From the NCBI GenBank assembly GCA_002731275.1, contig PCBK01000066.1, positions 1-59,510 of the forward strand: a DNA stretch of 59,510 nucleotides, read 5' to 3'. This document shows positions 26,074-38,677 of this stretch, one piece after another; the stretch's first letter is position 1; every line of letters begins with the position of its first letter. The stretch comes from Deltaproteobacteria bacterium (GTDB lineage Bacteria; Myxococcota_C; UBA6777). The position numbers were made by a program, and so were the translations under genes. The notes beneath the pieces were generated by a model. That model was given only the letters and a program-made list of their open reading frames with translations, was not told the DNA's origin and did no database searches.

Positions 26074-27666
26074 TTACGAGAAAAACCACCACGCCCCGAT
26101 CAGCATAAATAGGGCACAGATAGCGATGAAGCCTATGTAGATGAGATTGTTTTTGTCACCACCCCACAACGTGCTTTGGGTCTGCAGGTCGGGGAACAGA
26201 CTCTCCGAAGGAGAAGGGCCCCGTACGGTTGGCGGGTCTGGTTGCGCTGGGCGCGGGGGGAACGCTTGAGCGTGTTGTGGGGGTTGTGGGAACGTCGACT
26301 GATGAGGCTGCATATTTTGCGGTTGCTGTGCGCGCAGCGGTGGCAATTGGGGCAGGTTGGGAGTGGGTTGTCTCGGCGGCTGAGCGGGAGGGTGATATGC
26401 CGAGATCGCTGTCGGCGTCGGTGTCTTGACAGGGGGATGGTTGTGCGCATCGCGCATGGAGAACGGAAGACGCACGGTCTCACCGTCATCGTCGTCATCA
26501 TGATGATTCCAATGGGGAGGGGCGTGATTGGGTTGAGGTGGGAGCTGAAAGTCCTCGATGGATGGGCGTGTCATGTTGTGTGAGGTCGCTGGATCGATGA
26601 TCTCTTCTAGCTGCTCACGTGCCATCAGTGAAGAGGAGGCCGTAAAGTCTACGTCGACGGGGACAACGATGTTTTCTTCGCCGTGTGTCGTCTCATCAAG
26701 CATGTCAGATGAGTTGACGCCAACTTCGGACTGTGCCCAGTTTGGGGCTTCCATGTCATGAGGTTGTTGGACGGTCGCTTCGTCCAAATCTTCTTGGAAG
26801 GCGAGCGCGTTGCTCAACTCCTTCCAGAAGGCCTCACCATCTTTTGGGCGTTGATTGGGGTCCTTTGCGAGAGCCCTCTGCATAAAATTTTCCAGCTCAG
26901 GCGCCCACTGCACCCAATTGAGCGCTTGTGACAGGGGAGGGGGAGGCTTGTGGACTTGTTGGTGCAGGACTTCGATCTCTTCGCCGTGAAAGGGGAGCTT
27001 TCGTGTGAGCATGATGTAGAGGATGATACCGAGAGAGTAGAGGTCGGTACGTCCGTCGATGCTTGATTTACCTTGGGCTTGCTCCGGTGAGGTGAACAGA
27101 AATGTCCCGAGATAGGTTCCCGATTGGGTGAGCTGTCCGATCTTGTCTTTTAGCGCGGCGATCCCGAAGTCGATCAATTTGACCTTCTCTTTGGGGGTGT
27201 CTGGCGCGAGGAGGAAGATGTTTTCGGGTTTGAGGTCGCGGTGGATGATGCCTTGTTTGTGTACATAGCTGATCACCTGACACAGCTGCTGCATGATCAC
27301 TCGCAGTCGGTCTGTGTCAAAATGATCGCCGCTGAGCAGTTGTTGATGAAGCGTGACACCATCGAGGTATTCCATGACCATGTAAAAGCCAAACTCCGGT
27401 AACAATCCAAAGTCCGACGTTTGCACGATGTTGTCATGGTGAAGTTGTGCCAGCGCGCGAGCTTCACGTTGAAAGCGCAGGACAACCTCTTCGTTCATTT
27501 GTTGTTTGACGCGCAACAACTTGATCGCAAAAAATTGCTCCAAGAAGAGGTGGCGGGCCTTGTACACAGAGCCGAAACCACCCTGTCCCACTTTTTCGAG
27601 CAGTTGGAGGTTTCCGATCTTTTGACCAATCAGCGGATCTTCTGCATCTATCGTTGGGTTGGACAT
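26074..27666 (-). CDS. Ser/Thr kinase with C-terminal membrane anchor
   Basis: About 530 residues. The kinase domain (about 15-280) has GQGGFGSVYKA, AIKLLRV, HRDLKPENIF, KLIDFGIAAL and TSPEQAQG, all intact. A long Pro/Gln/His-rich linker (about 290-505) includes an acidic His-Asp stretch. The protein ends with a hydrophobic segment (IGFIAICALFMLIGAWWFF), so the kinase is tail-anchored with almost nothing outside. Paralogue of the downstream kinase (shared LFLEQFFAIKLLRV and FGLLPEFGFYMVMEYL-type blocks) but without zinc ribbon or PEGA. ATG 27666 is preferred over a GTG four codons upstream. Confidence 0.88.
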   Translation of the reverse strand: MSNPTIDAEDPLIGQKIGNLQLLEKVGQGGFGSVYKARHLFLEQFFAIKLLRVKQQMNEEVVLRFQREARALAQLHHDNIVQTSDFGLLPEFGFYMVMEYLDGVTLHQQLLSGDHFDTDRLRVIMQQLCQVISYVHKQGIIHRDLKPENIFLLAPDTPKEKVKLIDFGIAALKDKIGQLTQSGTYLGTFLFTSPEQAQGKSSIDGRTDLYSLGIILYIMLTRKLPFHGEEIEVLHQQVHKPPPPLSQALNWVQWAPELENFMQRALAKDPNQRPKDGEAFWKELSNALAFQEDLDEATVQQPHDMEAPNWAQSEVGVNSSDMLDETTHGEENIVVPVDVDFTASSSLMAREQLEEIIDPATSHNMTRPSIEDFQLPPQPNHAPPHWNHHDDDDDGETVRLPFSMRDAHNHPPVKTPTPTAISAYHPPAQPPRQPTPNLPQLPPLRAQQPQNMQPHQSTFPQPPQHAQAFPPRPAQPDPPTVRGPSPSESLFPDLQTQSTLWGGDKNNLIYIGFIAICALFMLIGAWWFFS

Positions 27667-27809
27667 GAAGTCTTTCACTCTCGGGCCAGGACTCCGTTGC
27701 CAGGAGTCGTTGGCATGTTGGAAGGTTCGATCATATCTGAACCTGTTTCGATTCCCAACACCACACTACCACATTTCAAGGTAAGAAAAAAGTTTGGCCT
27801 GGGAGAACA

Positions 27810-28577
27810 TCAGCGGCGCGCTGTCGGACGTGTGCTCGCGGGAGGATGGGAGGGGTGTTTCTGCGAACGGAGGCTCTTTACGCTGTCTTTGGTGAACACC
27901 ATCGTGTCGCCCTTATGGTAGGTCTTTTGTTTCCATTTGATGGGGGCTGCGAGTGTGATCTGCAGAGGATTTCCCGACGCATCAAACCAGCTCATGTGAC
28001 CTGCCGCGAGCGAAAATGCACCCCATTTGACCGGCTTTGTCAACAAACACCCCCACGAATCTTTACGCCCAAGCAAGATCAGGCGCTGTGGATGGCAAGG
28101 TAGCGGTTTGCCTGCCTTCAATAACACTGAACGGTGGGATGTTGCATGTGTGTACCCGAGCAAGCTCCCCTTCGTTGAAAATCGCACGAGCGAGCCTTGT
28201 GGAAGTCGTATCCCCGAGAAGCTCTGTGGACGCGCGAGGAACGCTGAGATCAGTCGACCATTTTTGGCGAACTGCACCTGACTCTTTCCACGCACAGCGA
28301 CACCCTGGAGCGTCTGCATATGTGCGAGCCGACCTGAACGAAGTTGGCCGTTTGGGTAAAACCGAACGTTTTGACGACCCATGAGCGCGACACCCCTATA
28401 CTGGACCGGGCGCATCAAGATGACCCGCGCAGGCTTTTTGTTAGGGTGCCTTCGTAAGATCGAATGTCTTTGTCGCGCCAACTCATCCGTGTCCTGGATG
28501 TCCTTTTGGCAAGCTGTCCACAGACAACAGCACACACACAACGAAAGCCAACACATACTTTTTTGAAGCCAACTCAT
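27810..28577 (-). CDS. Lipoprotein with MORN-like beta repeats
   Basis: 255 residues with a signal peptide ending in the lipobox LWTAC. The mature part has about five repeats of roughly 25-30 residues with the pattern V-F-x-NG-L (VRFYPNGQLRSG, VQFAKNGRLISA, VRFSTKGSLLGY, MSWFDASGNPLQ), reminiscent of MORN or surface-antigen repeats. AAAGGAGAGG precedes ATG 28577; the longer upstream frame is not needed. Probably an envelope protein; function unknown. It is the first gene of the minus-strand cluster ahead of the kinases. Confidence 0.65.
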   Translation of the reverse strand: MSWLQKSMCWLSLCVCCCLWTACQKDIQDTDELARQRHSILRRHPNKKPARVILMRPVQYRGVALMGRQNVRFYPNGQLRSGRLAHMQTLQGVAVRGKSQVQFAKNGRLISAFLARPQSFSGIRLPQGSLVRFSTKGSLLGYTHATSHRSVLLKAGKPLPCHPQRLILLGRKDSWGCLLTKPVKWGAFSLAAGHMSWFDASGNPLQITLAAPIKWKQKTYHKGDTMVFTKDSVKSLRSQKHPSHPPASTRPTARR

Positions 28578-28786
28578 GTCCTCTCCTTTGGTCAGGCAAA
28601 AAGGGATGGATGCGCTATTTTCTCGCGTTTGTCCACCTGTCTCAGGTGTGATGTGTGTATCTAGTCGATAAACATAGTGAAAAATACTTTCCCTTGTCGG
28701 CATGTTGAAGTCTGGGCGGGTGTCTCTGGAGTTGAGCCTTGTGTAACGCTTTTGGTACAACGACGACATCAATCACACTTGGATTG

Positions 28787-28799
28787 AGAGTCACTCTCG
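28787..28799. promoter_or_regulatory. Inverted repeat beside the oxidoreductase ribosome site
   Basis: GAGAGT-C-ACTCTC, perfect 6-base arms, directly before the GGAG ribosome site of the FAD oxidoreductase. It could be an operator or a leader hairpin that affects initiation. Confidence 0.3.
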
Positions 28800-28815
28800 A
28801 AAAAGGAGAAGCCTC

Positions 28816-30102
28816 GTGAAGATTGTGATCGTAGGAAATGGGGTGGCAGGCATTACATGCGCGATGTCCGCACGTCAGCGAGATAAAGACGCCGACATCA
28901 CCGTTGTCGGAGGGGAGACGGAGTATTTCTTCTCACGCACCGCCTTGATGTATGCGTATATGGACGTGATGACACGTCAACAGCTCGAACCATTCGAGCG
29001 GAAAGTCTACAAACAGCAGCGTATCGAGTTGGTCAAAGATTGGGTCATCGATCTCAACGCATCAGCGCAGACTGTGACGTTACAGGGAGGCGGTCATCTC
29101 GCCTATGACAAGCTTGTATTGGCTGTTGGCGCGACGCCAAACATGTTTCCCTGGAAGGGCATGGAGCAGGCTCGCGATGGGGTCGTCCATTTTGTCTCGA
29201 TGCAAGACCTCGATCGTTGTGAACGACTGACACCTTCGACGAAGCGAGCTGTCGTGATTGGTGGTGGTTTGATTGGGATTGAGCTGGTCGAGTGTCTGCG
29301 GTTTCACGGCGTCGATGTGTCCTTTTTGATCCGCGAGCCGTATTACTGGCCGATGGCGCTAGGCCAAGAGGAAGGGGAGTATGTCGCCTCTCATATGCGC
29401 GAGCACGGTGTCGATGTGCGTCTTCGTGAAGAGATGACGAGGGTCCATGTCGATGATTCCGGTCGCGTCGCGTCGATTGAGACCAATCAGGGAGAGCAGA
29501 TCGAGTGTCAGATGCTTGGCATCGCGGCAGGGGTGAAGCCGAACATTCAGCGTCTTCGGGATTGGCGGGAGGCGCCGGAGTTAGGGCGTGGGATCATCGT
29601 CAATGAACAATTTGAGACCTCACTTCCGAACGTCTATGCGATCGGCGATTGCGCGGAGATTCATCCCAAAGGCAAAAAGCCTTACAACGAGCAAATCTGG
29701 TATTCGGCGAAGCGGCATGGTCGTGTTGTTGGGCGCAATCTTTTTGATGATGGGCTCTCGTATGAGCCGCCTTTGTTCTTCAACAGCTCGAAGTTTTTTG
29801 AGATCGAGTACACGACAGTTGGCGAAGTGATGGGGTTACCAGAAGGGACGAAGACGATATATCGCAAGATGCCAGACAAACCCATCTCACAACGCATTCT
29901 TTACGTGGACGGTGCTGTGAAGGGTTTCAACATGTTGGGGTCTCGCTGGGATCATGAGGTGCTTTCGCGCTGGATTCACGAGCGACGTTCACCGGAGTTT
30001 GTGCTTCGTCATCTTCATCATGCCCAGTACGACGTCGAGTTTGGTCGCGCCGCGCTCGGGAAGATGACGGAGGAGCATATCCCTCTGGTACACGCGAAGT
30101 AA
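28816..30102 (+). CDS. FAD/NAD(P)-dependent pyridine nucleotide-disulfide-type oxidoreductase
   Basis: A two-dinucleotide-fold flavoprotein of 428 residues. The FAD motif VGNGVAGITCA is at the N terminus, an NAD(P) motif VIGGGLIGIE lies near residue 155, and the second FAD motif NVYAIGDCAE near 275. The redox Cys pair of disulfide reductases is absent, placing it with ferredoxin/rubredoxin reductase or nitrite reductase-like enzymes. GTG start with GGAGAAG upstream. The next gene, 96 bases downstream, encodes a membrane Fe-S protein that could exchange electrons with it (inference). Confidence 0.88.
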   Translation: MKIVIVGNGVAGITCAMSARQRDKDADITVVGGETEYFFSRTALMYAYMDVMTRQQLEPFERKVYKQQRIELVKDWVIDLNASAQTVTLQGGGHLAYDKLVLAVGATPNMFPWKGMEQARDGVVHFVSMQDLDRCERLTPSTKRAVVIGGGLIGIELVECLRFHGVDVSFLIREPYYWPMALGQEEGEYVASHMREHGVDVRLREEMTRVHVDDSGRVASIETNQGEQIECQMLGIAAGVKPNIQRLRDWREAPELGRGIIVNEQFETSLPNVYAIGDCAEIHPKGKKPYNEQIWYSAKRHGRVVGRNLFDDGLSYEPPLFFNSSKFFEIEYTTVGEVMGLPEGTKTIYRKMPDKPISQRILYVDGAVKGFNMLGSRWDHEVLSRWIHERRSPEFVLRHLHHAQYDVEFGRAALGKMTEEHIPLVHAK

Positions 30103-30198
30103 GGCCTTTTTCTGGAAAACAAAGAACAGATACACATGTCTATACATGCGCTGAGGACGGAGTTATGATGTCTTTGGTGTGGTGAAAAGGGAGCGAGT

Positions 30199-31335
30199 AT
30201 GAGACGAGCTGGCGCTGCAGGTTGGTTTGTACATGACGTCAAAAACCGTGGTATCACGGCGTGGTTGATCACGATTTTTCTGTTGGGGTTTTACATCTTG
30301 TTGTACTTCGGTGGCAAGATCTTCAAGCCTGAGAACGATCCATTTATTCTCACGGCGAAGGCGATGGGATTGCCGAGTAAATGGACCTTGTATGGTTTGA
30401 TCTACACGATCGCGATTTTGGTGTGTGGGATCTACGTCATCATCAAGTACAAGCACAATCGTTACCAGATTGTGCGGACGTGTGTGGTGATCTTTTCGCA
30501 GGTTGTGTTGGCCTTTTCGATCCCGCTGATGCTGAAGTTTTTTGAGCAACCGGAGTACTACTTTAGCTACATCTGGCCGCTGAAGATCGAGTATTTCTAT
30601 CCCTCGACGATCGTCTCACAACCCCTTCCATTTGTGCTGTATAGTATCTTCGCGGGTGTTGTGCTCGCACCATTCATGGCCTTGATCTTCGGTAAACGCT
30701 GGTATTGTTCGTGGGTGTGTGGGTGTGGTGGGTTGGCCAACACATTTGGTGAGCCCTGGCGTCATCTCTCCGACAAGTCGAGCACTTCCTGGAAGATCGA
30801 GAAATTTACGATCCACGCGGTGTTGGTGTTGTCCGTGCTCGTGACGATCGTGGCCTTTGCGAGTGTGGCGTTGCCCAAGTCTTCGGGCATGGTGCCTGTG
30901 AGCAAAGAGATCCGTAGTTGGTATGGGTTGATCATCGGCTCTGTACTCTCCGGTGTCGTTGGGGTTGGATTGTATCCGATCGGTGGGACGAGGATCTGGT
31001 GTCGCTTTGCCTGTCCGATGGCCGCGTTGTTGGGGCTGGTACAGAAGTTTGGTCGCTTCCGTATTCGCGTGAAAAAGGACATGTGTATCTCCTGTGGGAT
31101 GTGTACGACATACTGTGAGATGGGGATCGATGTGCGTGCCTATGCGCAGGCAAATGAGAGCTTCACACGAGCATCTTGTGTGGGGTGTGGGATCTGTGCG
31201 GAGGTCTGTCCTCGCGGTGTGTTGCGTCTGGAGAACGTCCATCCAAAAGATCCACAAGAGCTCTCGCTGATCGATGTCGAGGAGAGTTGGAAGGGAGAGG
31301 ATTTCTCGATCCAGAGTCGCAAAAAGCTCAATTGA
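30199..31335 (+). CDS. NapH/CcoG-like membrane protein with two 4Fe-4S sites
   Basis: 378 residues with about six membrane segments. It carries CSWVCGCGG and CRFACPMAA loops typical of NapH/NosR/CcoG-type proteins, then two ferredoxin motifs, CISCGMCTTYC and CVGCGICAEVCPRG, in a C-terminal domain. Such proteins move electrons between quinol or cytosolic donors and periplasmic or membrane enzymes. No terminal reductase is encoded nearby; the neighbour is the flavoprotein upstream. A GGGAG ribosome site precedes the ATG. Confidence 0.85.
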   Translation: MRRAGAAGWFVHDVKNRGITAWLITIFLLGFYILLYFGGKIFKPENDPFILTAKAMGLPSKWTLYGLIYTIAILVCGIYVIIKYKHNRYQIVRTCVVIFSQVVLAFSIPLMLKFFEQPEYYFSYIWPLKIEYFYPSTIVSQPLPFVLYSIFAGVVLAPFMALIFGKRWYCSWVCGCGGLANTFGEPWRHLSDKSSTSWKIEKFTIHAVLVLSVLVTIVAFASVALPKSSGMVPVSKEIRSWYGLIIGSVLSGVVGVGLYPIGGTRIWCRFACPMAALLGLVQKFGRFRIRVKKDMCISCGMCTTYCEMGIDVRAYAQANESFTRASCVGCGICAEVCPRGVLRLENVHPKDPQELSLIDVEESWKGEDFSIQSRKKLN

Positions 31336-31434
31336 TTCGAAAAGGACGGGGAAGAGGGGGATAAAGACGTTGTTGAAGAGGTCAGATCACTAGGCTCAGA
31401 AGCAGAGATGTACGTCTTTCTTTACCAAAAAGCC

Positions 31435-33219
31435 TTATTCGTGGATGGATTCGCCTGTTTGGACGTTCCACAATCGGTGGTAGATACCTTGTTGCGAGAG
31501 GAGCTCTTCGTGTGTGCCGCGTTCTTTGAGCGTGCCATATTCGAGGACGATGATCTCATCGGCGTGTCGAATGGTGGAGAGTCTGTGGGCGACGATCATC
31601 GTCGTACGATCTTTTGTGACGTGTTCGAGGGAACGTTGGATCGCGGCCTCTGTCTCGTTATCAACGGCAGAGGTTGCTTCATCGAGCAGGAGGATGGGGG
31701 GATTTTTGAGGATGGCTCTGGCGATGGAGAGGCGTTGTCGCTGCCCACCTGAGAGTTTTTGTCCCCGTTCACCGATGATCGTGTCGTAACCTTGTGGGAG
31801 GGATTCGATGAATTCGTGCGCTTCTGCGAGCTTGGCGGCCTCGATGATCTCTTCATCTGTCGCGTCGAAGCTACCATATGTGATGTTGTCTTTGACCGAG
31901 CCGTGGAACAGATACGTTTGTTGGCTGACGAGGCCGATAGCGCCCCTCAGATCCTGTAGCTCGATCTCTCGGATGTCTTTGCCATCCACTGTAATGGAGC
32001 CCTCGTCGATCTCGTAAAGTCTCGTGAGCAAGCGCAAGAGCGTACTCTTTCCTGAACCTGTACTGCCGACAACGGCGAGCGTTTTTCCTGGGGCGATAGA
32101 GAGAGAGAAGCCCTCCATCAAGGGGGGATGTTCGGGATAGGAGAAGGTCACATCTTTGAATTGAATGTCTCCTTCCACTTGTTGCTTGGGCAGCGGTTGG
32201 TCGCCATCAGGTGCGGCGATCTCTGTGTCGAGCAGGTCGAGCCCCCTTGTCGTCGAGGCCATCGCTCTCTGGTAGAGGTCAAAGGTCGCTCCCAGTCTCG
32301 TAAGAGGCCAGAGCAGCCGCTGTGTGAGGAAGACGAGGACGCTGTACGCTCCAACGGAGAGTTGGTTGGTGACTGTCAGCCATCCTCCATAGACCATCGT
32401 CGCGATAAATCCGAGGATGATGACCATCCTGATGAGAGGAGAGAAGGCCGAACTGACCGCGATCGCGTGGCGGTTGCTCTGGCGGTAGTCTTCACTCTGT
32501 TGCCGGATGCGTTCGTGTTCGTAGGCTTCGGAGGTGTAACTCTTGATGGTCTCGATACCGCTGAGGTTGTTGGAGAGCTGGCTGTTGAGGACGCTGACCC
32601 GTTCACGGACATCTGCGTAGCGAGGGGCGATTTTTTTCTGAAAGTACATCGAGCCCCAGAGCACAAATGGCATCGGAAGGATCGCCATGATCGCCAACGA
32701 TGGTGAGAAGGTAAAGAAGATCCCGCTGATCACGACGACCGTCGTACTGACCTGCAAGATATCATTCGCGCCGCCGTCGAGGAAGCGTTCAAGCTGGTTG
32801 ATGTCGTCGTTGAGGATGGACATCATGCCGCCTGTTTGTCGGCTCTCAAAGTAGCTGAGATCGAGCGCCTGAAGTTGATCGTATGCGTCGAGGCGCAGGT
32901 CGTGTTGAATCGTCTGTGCGAGATTGCGCCAGTACCAGGCGTAGGCGTATTCGAAGACGGACTCCATCGCCCAGATAAAGACGGTGAGGCCTGTGAGGAT
33001 CCACAGCTGCGTCATGATATCTGTGAAGCCAAGTTGTGCGAGTAAAGACTGCTCTTTTTTGACGACGATATCGACGGCCGCGCCGATCAAGAGTGGTGGC
33101 GCGAGATCGAACAACCTGTTGAGCAGGGAGCAGAAGGTCGCCTTTTGGATGTTGGATTTATAACGTTTTGCATAGCGTAATAGACGTGTAAGCGGGTGTG
33201 TTTTGGGCACTGTGGTCAT
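31435..33219 (-). CDS. ABC exporter, fused permease and ATPase (MsbA-like)
   Basis: A half-transporter of about 594 residues with six membrane helices (about 10-310) and a nucleotide-binding domain with Walker [10 protein letters not shown], signature LSGGQ, Walker [13 protein letters not shown] and the switch His in IVAHRLSTI. Works as a homodimer or with a partner; none is next door, so a homodimer is likely. Substrate cannot be read from sequence. I chose ATG 33219 over a TTG 17 codons upstream that lacks a ribosome site. Convergent with the NapH-like gene. Confidence 0.92.
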   Translation of the reverse strand: MTTVPKTHPLTRLLRYAKRYKSNIQKATFCSLLNRLFDLAPPLLIGAAVDIVVKKEQSLLAQLGFTDIMTQLWILTGLTVFIWAMESVFEYAYAWYWRNLAQTIQHDLRLDAYDQLQALDLSYFESRQTGGMMSILNDDINQLERFLDGGANDILQVSTTVVVISGIFFTFSPSLAIMAILPMPFVLWGSMYFQKKIAPRYADVRERVSVLNSQLSNNLSGIETIKSYTSEAYEHERIRQQSEDYRQSNRHAIAVSSAFSPLIRMVIILGFIATMVYGGWLTVTNQLSVGAYSVLVFLTQRLLWPLTRLGATFDLYQRAMASTTRGLDLLDTEIAAPDGDQPLPKQQVEGDIQFKDVTFSYPEHPPLMEGFSLSIAPGKTLAVVGSTGSGKSTLLRLLTRLYEIDEGSITVDGKDIREIELQDLRGAIGLVSQQTYLFHGSVKDNITYGSFDATDEEIIEAAKLAEAHEFIESLPQGYDTIIGERGQKLSGGQRQRLSIARAILKNPPILLLDEATSAVDNETEAAIQRSLEHVTKDRTTMIVAHRLSTIRHADEIIVLEYGTLKERGTHEELLSQQGIYHRLWNVQTGESIHE

Positions 33220-33548
33220 GGAAGAGTGGCTCTCTTTGGGGTTAGGATGGATCAGCAAGCGCTGAGACAAAGCATCAAGTCAAGTCGTAAAGTCTCTGAT
33301 CTTTGCGTGTGTGTATTGCGAGCCGTTCATCAAAAGAAGGTCGCGTGTGTATCTCGCTCAATGTGGTCGGTTTGCCGCCGTTGTCAACACCCCTCTGCTT
33401 GTTCTGCCAGCGCGACAATCACCTCGTAGAAGGGCTGTTGACGACGTTGTGTTGATTTTTTGTGATGGTATTTCAAGTGCGTGTGATATATCTCCAGTTG
33501 AGGCAATAGTTGAGAGCTTTTAGGCCCTGGTAGCAGCGGAGTGATATT
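33220..33548. other. Divergent intergenic region, no gene seen
   Basis: This 329-base gap lies between divergent starts of the ABC exporter and glgB. It must hold promoters for both, but I see no convincing boxes. CTGTTGACGACGTTGTGTTG near 33434-33453 contains overlapping short repeats of unknown meaning. Confidence 0.4.
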
Positions 33549-35482
<1,934 letters not shown>

Positions 35483-35486
<4 letters not shown>

Positions 35487-37894
35487 GCCAGAAAGAGACC
35501 CCCCTGCATATCTGTGTACATGGTCACTTTTACCAGCCCCCCCGGGAGAATCCGTGGCTTGATGAGATCGAGCTGCAGCCTTCAGCAGCGCCATTCAAGG
35601 ATTGGAATGAGCGGATCAACGAAGAGTGCTATCAACCCAATGCGACCGCACGTATCCTCAACAAAGAAGACGAGATTGTCGAGCTGTTCAACAATTACGC
35701 GCACATCAGCTTTAACGTGGGGCCGACGCTGCTGCGCTGGATGAAGCGCCACGCACACGAGACGTATGAAGCGATCAAGACTGCGGATCGCAAGAGTTTG
35801 TCGTTGTTTTCGGGACACGGTGCGGCGATGGCGCAGTCGTACAACCACATCATCATGCCTTTGGCCAATCGACGCGACAAGTGGACACAGGTGCGTTGGG
35901 GGATTCAGGATTTTCGTCATCACTTTGGTCGGATGCCTGAGGGGATGTGGCTGGCTGAGACGGCTGTGGATCTGGAATCCCTCGATATCATGGCGGAGCA
36001 GGGGATTCGTTTTACGTTGCTCGCGCCGAGGCAGGCTCATCGTGTGCGTCCTTTGTCCGGTGGGGCCTGGGAAGATGTCTCGGAGAGCCGCATCGATCCC
36101 AAAAAACCCTATCTCGTCAGGTTGCCTTCTGGTCGATCGATGAATGTCTTCTTTTACGATGGACCGACCTCACAGGCGGTGGCGTTTGAGCATTTACTAC
36201 ATCGTGGTGAAGATTTTGCCCACCGTTTGGTCAAGTCCTTCGCCAATGAGCTGCGCCCACAGCTCGTCCATATCGCGACGGATGGTGAGACGTACGGTCA
36301 CCACCATCGTTTTGGGGAGATGGCGCTTGCGTATGCTTTGCAATACATCGATGAGGCGAAGAGCGTGCAGGTGACCAATTACAGCGCGTATCTCGCGAAG
36401 TTCCCGCCACAAGACGAGGTGGAGATCTTTGAGAACAGCTCTTGGAGTTGTGTTCACGGCGTCGAGCGTTGGCGTTCTGATTGTGGGTGCCGGGGAGGTC
36501 GAGGTCAGGATTGGAAGCAGGATTGGCGTGCGCCTCTTCGCGAAGCGCTCGATGCCTTGCGCGATCAGATCGCGACATTGTACGTCGATGTGACCAAAGA
36601 CGTCTTTGAAGAGCCCTGGTCTGTTCGCGATGATTACATCTCCATCGTGCTCGATCCTTCTGAGGCGCAACAGCGTTCTTTCTTGCAACGTCATGCAAAG
36701 AGATCGCTTGAAGACATCGACATACCGCGCTTGTTATCGATCTTGGAGTGTCAACGTCAGGCGATGTTGATGTACACGAGTTGTGGGTGGTTCTTCGATG
36801 AGATCTCGGATCTGGAGACTGTGCAGATTTTGCGGTATGCGGGACGTGCGATACAGCTCGCGCGAGATGTGTTTGGCGTCGATATGCGCTCTGACTTCCT
36901 CGCGATTTTGTCGAAAGCACCGAGTAACCAACCTCAATATGAGAGTGGCCGTGAGGTCTACGAACAATGTGTCGAGACCGCCGTTCATACATTCGATGAT
37001 ATCGTGTGGATGGACGTTTGTCGGCGGATATTGCAGCCCGAAGACCTCGAACATTCTTTGTATGGTACGACGCTCACACCGGTCGAATTACACAGTCATC
37101 AGATGGGACGTTGGCGTTTGTTGCACGGTCAGATCAAGCTCGTTGAGTGGGTGACACGTCAGCAGCATGTGTGTGATGTCGTGGCGTTTGACGTGGGGAT
37201 GTTGCAGCCTGTGGGTTGTTGTATGAAGGCAGGAACACTGACTGACGATTTACTTACATCGTTGAAGTCGTCTTTCTGGCGAGCGGACACGATGGCGTTG
37301 CGCACACAATTGTCTTCACTTGATGGTCAGTTGATGAACCATGAGATGCTGGACGACCATTGGGAGTGGTTGCGGCATGAGCATGTGTACGGTCGGCTTG
37401 AGGGGGAGTTAGAGCAGAACGCGCTGGAGGTGTTTGATCTGTATGCGCCGCTGATGTCGTCTTTGGGGGCTTCGACGTCCCACGCTTACATGACAGGGCG
37501 TTGGTTGGAGATCGTGTTTGAGGCGAGGTGGCGTCGTTTGTTGAGGATGGAGTGTCCGAGTGTGGAGGCGCTTCATATGTTACTTGAGGAGACGGAGAAG
37601 TACGAGATGCGTTTTGATTTCTCCGACTTGACGAAGGACATGGAGGCCTTGTTATTCCGTCTGTTACACGATTGGGAAGCGGCACCGATGCAGCGCACGG
37701 CGCTGCGTCGTTTGTGTGTGTACATGCACGCCGCCGTCCAGTTTGATTTGATCGACAGTATGGGCAAAAAGAGGGCATTGCAAGACCGCTTCTACGGTCT
37801 CTGGCAGGGGCACAAGGGGCGGAGACATGAGTTGGAGGAGTGGGAGGAGTGGACGACTTCATTGGCTCGTGCGTTAGGGTTCCACATCACATAG
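35483..37894 (+). CDS. GH57 family glycoside hydrolase-like protein with DUF3536-type C terminus
   Basis: 803 residues. The N-terminal GH57 fold shows ICVHGHFYQPPRENPW, MPEGMWLAETAVDLESLDIM (the nucleophile region) and a later HIATDGETYGHHHRF, conserved in this family of alpha-glucan-acting enzymes. The long helical C-terminal half resembles DUF3536. The GTG start lies in a GTGA overlap with the glgB stop, with GGGAG upstream, so the two are translationally coupled. Together they point to storage polysaccharide metabolism; the exact reaction (amylase, branching or debranching) is uncertain. Confidence 0.87.
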
Positions 37895-37918
37895 GGTGGC
37901 CTTGGGCGAGGTGGGCTT

Positions 37919-38677
37919 TTACGCGACAGCCGCAGCGATGCGTCCTGCAAATTCAGCGAAGAGTTGTTTGAGATCCGTTGCAGGAGAGAGGCTCTCCCAG
38001 AGGCCCGAGGAAGTTCCAGCCTTCTTTTCTGATAAGGCGAGTGCTGCGAAGTCATACAGTCGTTGTTCCATCAATCGCTCACAAAGGATTTTGTATCTCT
38101 CTGCATACGATGCGTTCTCAAACTCAGGAGCGATGTTGTAGTGTGGTGAGTTGTTTGAGAGGGCTTTTGTTGAGCGTTCGCATTTTTGTAAAAGCATGAG
38201 ATAGCCGAGGAAAGGACGACGTGGATCGTGGTGTTTCGTGTTTGTCTCTTTTTTGTAGTTGTCCGGGTGGTAGTAACCATTTTTGAAAGCCGCCCAAAGA
38301 TCGGCAGCCGAACCGATAGCTTCTTCTGAGCGATTGTTGAAGTTGTTTCCGAAACTTCCGACCTGTGATTTGAATTCAAAAGCTGCGAGGAGCCTTCCTT
38401 TGTGGATGACAACGACATCCCAACTTTTGTGTGGGCGGTAGAATCCAGGAAGCGTTACATTTGCTCTACCTTCTGTGTGCACACAATCTTCGGAAAGTCC
38501 GCAGTGCTTTGCCGTTTCCTTCACAGCGTGTAAGAAACCGTCAAGATTTTTTCCTGAGATCACATTCCCACGGCTTCCGCCTTGCGTCTTGTTTCCTGAA
38601 GAGCGTGACTTCCAAAATATTTGCACTGCAGATGTAAGGAGTGTGTCGATATCAGGTGGAAGAAGGGGGATTGTCAT
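37919..38677 (-). CDS. Type II restriction endonuclease, PaeR7I/XhoI family
   Basis: 252 residues strongly resembling PaeR7I: GGSRGNVISGKNLDGF, LPGFYRPHKSWDVVVI, LLAAFEFKSQVG, SFGNNFNNRSEEAIGSA and FENASYAERYKILCERL. The PD-(D/E)XK-type core is WDVVVI...FEFKSQ. PaeR7I and XhoI cut C/TCGAG, so the predicted site here is CTCGAG (inference from family). The ATG overlaps the methyltransferase stop as ATGA, so the nuclease is made only after the methylase is translated. It is convergent with the GH57 gene. Confidence 0.92.
   Translation of the reverse strand: MTIPLLPPDIDTLLTSAVQIFWKSRSSGNKTQGGSRGNVISGKNLDGFLHAVKETAKHCGLSEDCVHTEGRANVTLPGFYRPHKSWDVVVIHKGRLLAAFEFKSQVGSFGNNFNNRSEEAIGSAADLWAAFKNGYYHPDNYKKETNTKHHDPRRPFLGYLMLLQKCERSTKALSNNSPHYNIAPEFENASYAERYKILCERLMEQRLYDFAALALSEKKAGTSSGLWESLSPATDLKQLFAEFAGRIAAAVA

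Noticed and set aside
31363-31419. AAAGACGT / ACGTCTTT inverted repeat between convergent genes as a terminator
   Set aside because: Arms are only eight bases with a 41-base loop and no adjacent T-run; too weak to call.
36231-36992. Long antisense ORF inside the GH57 gene
   Set aside because: Arg/Ser-rich shadow of a well-supported gene with family motifs on the plus strand.
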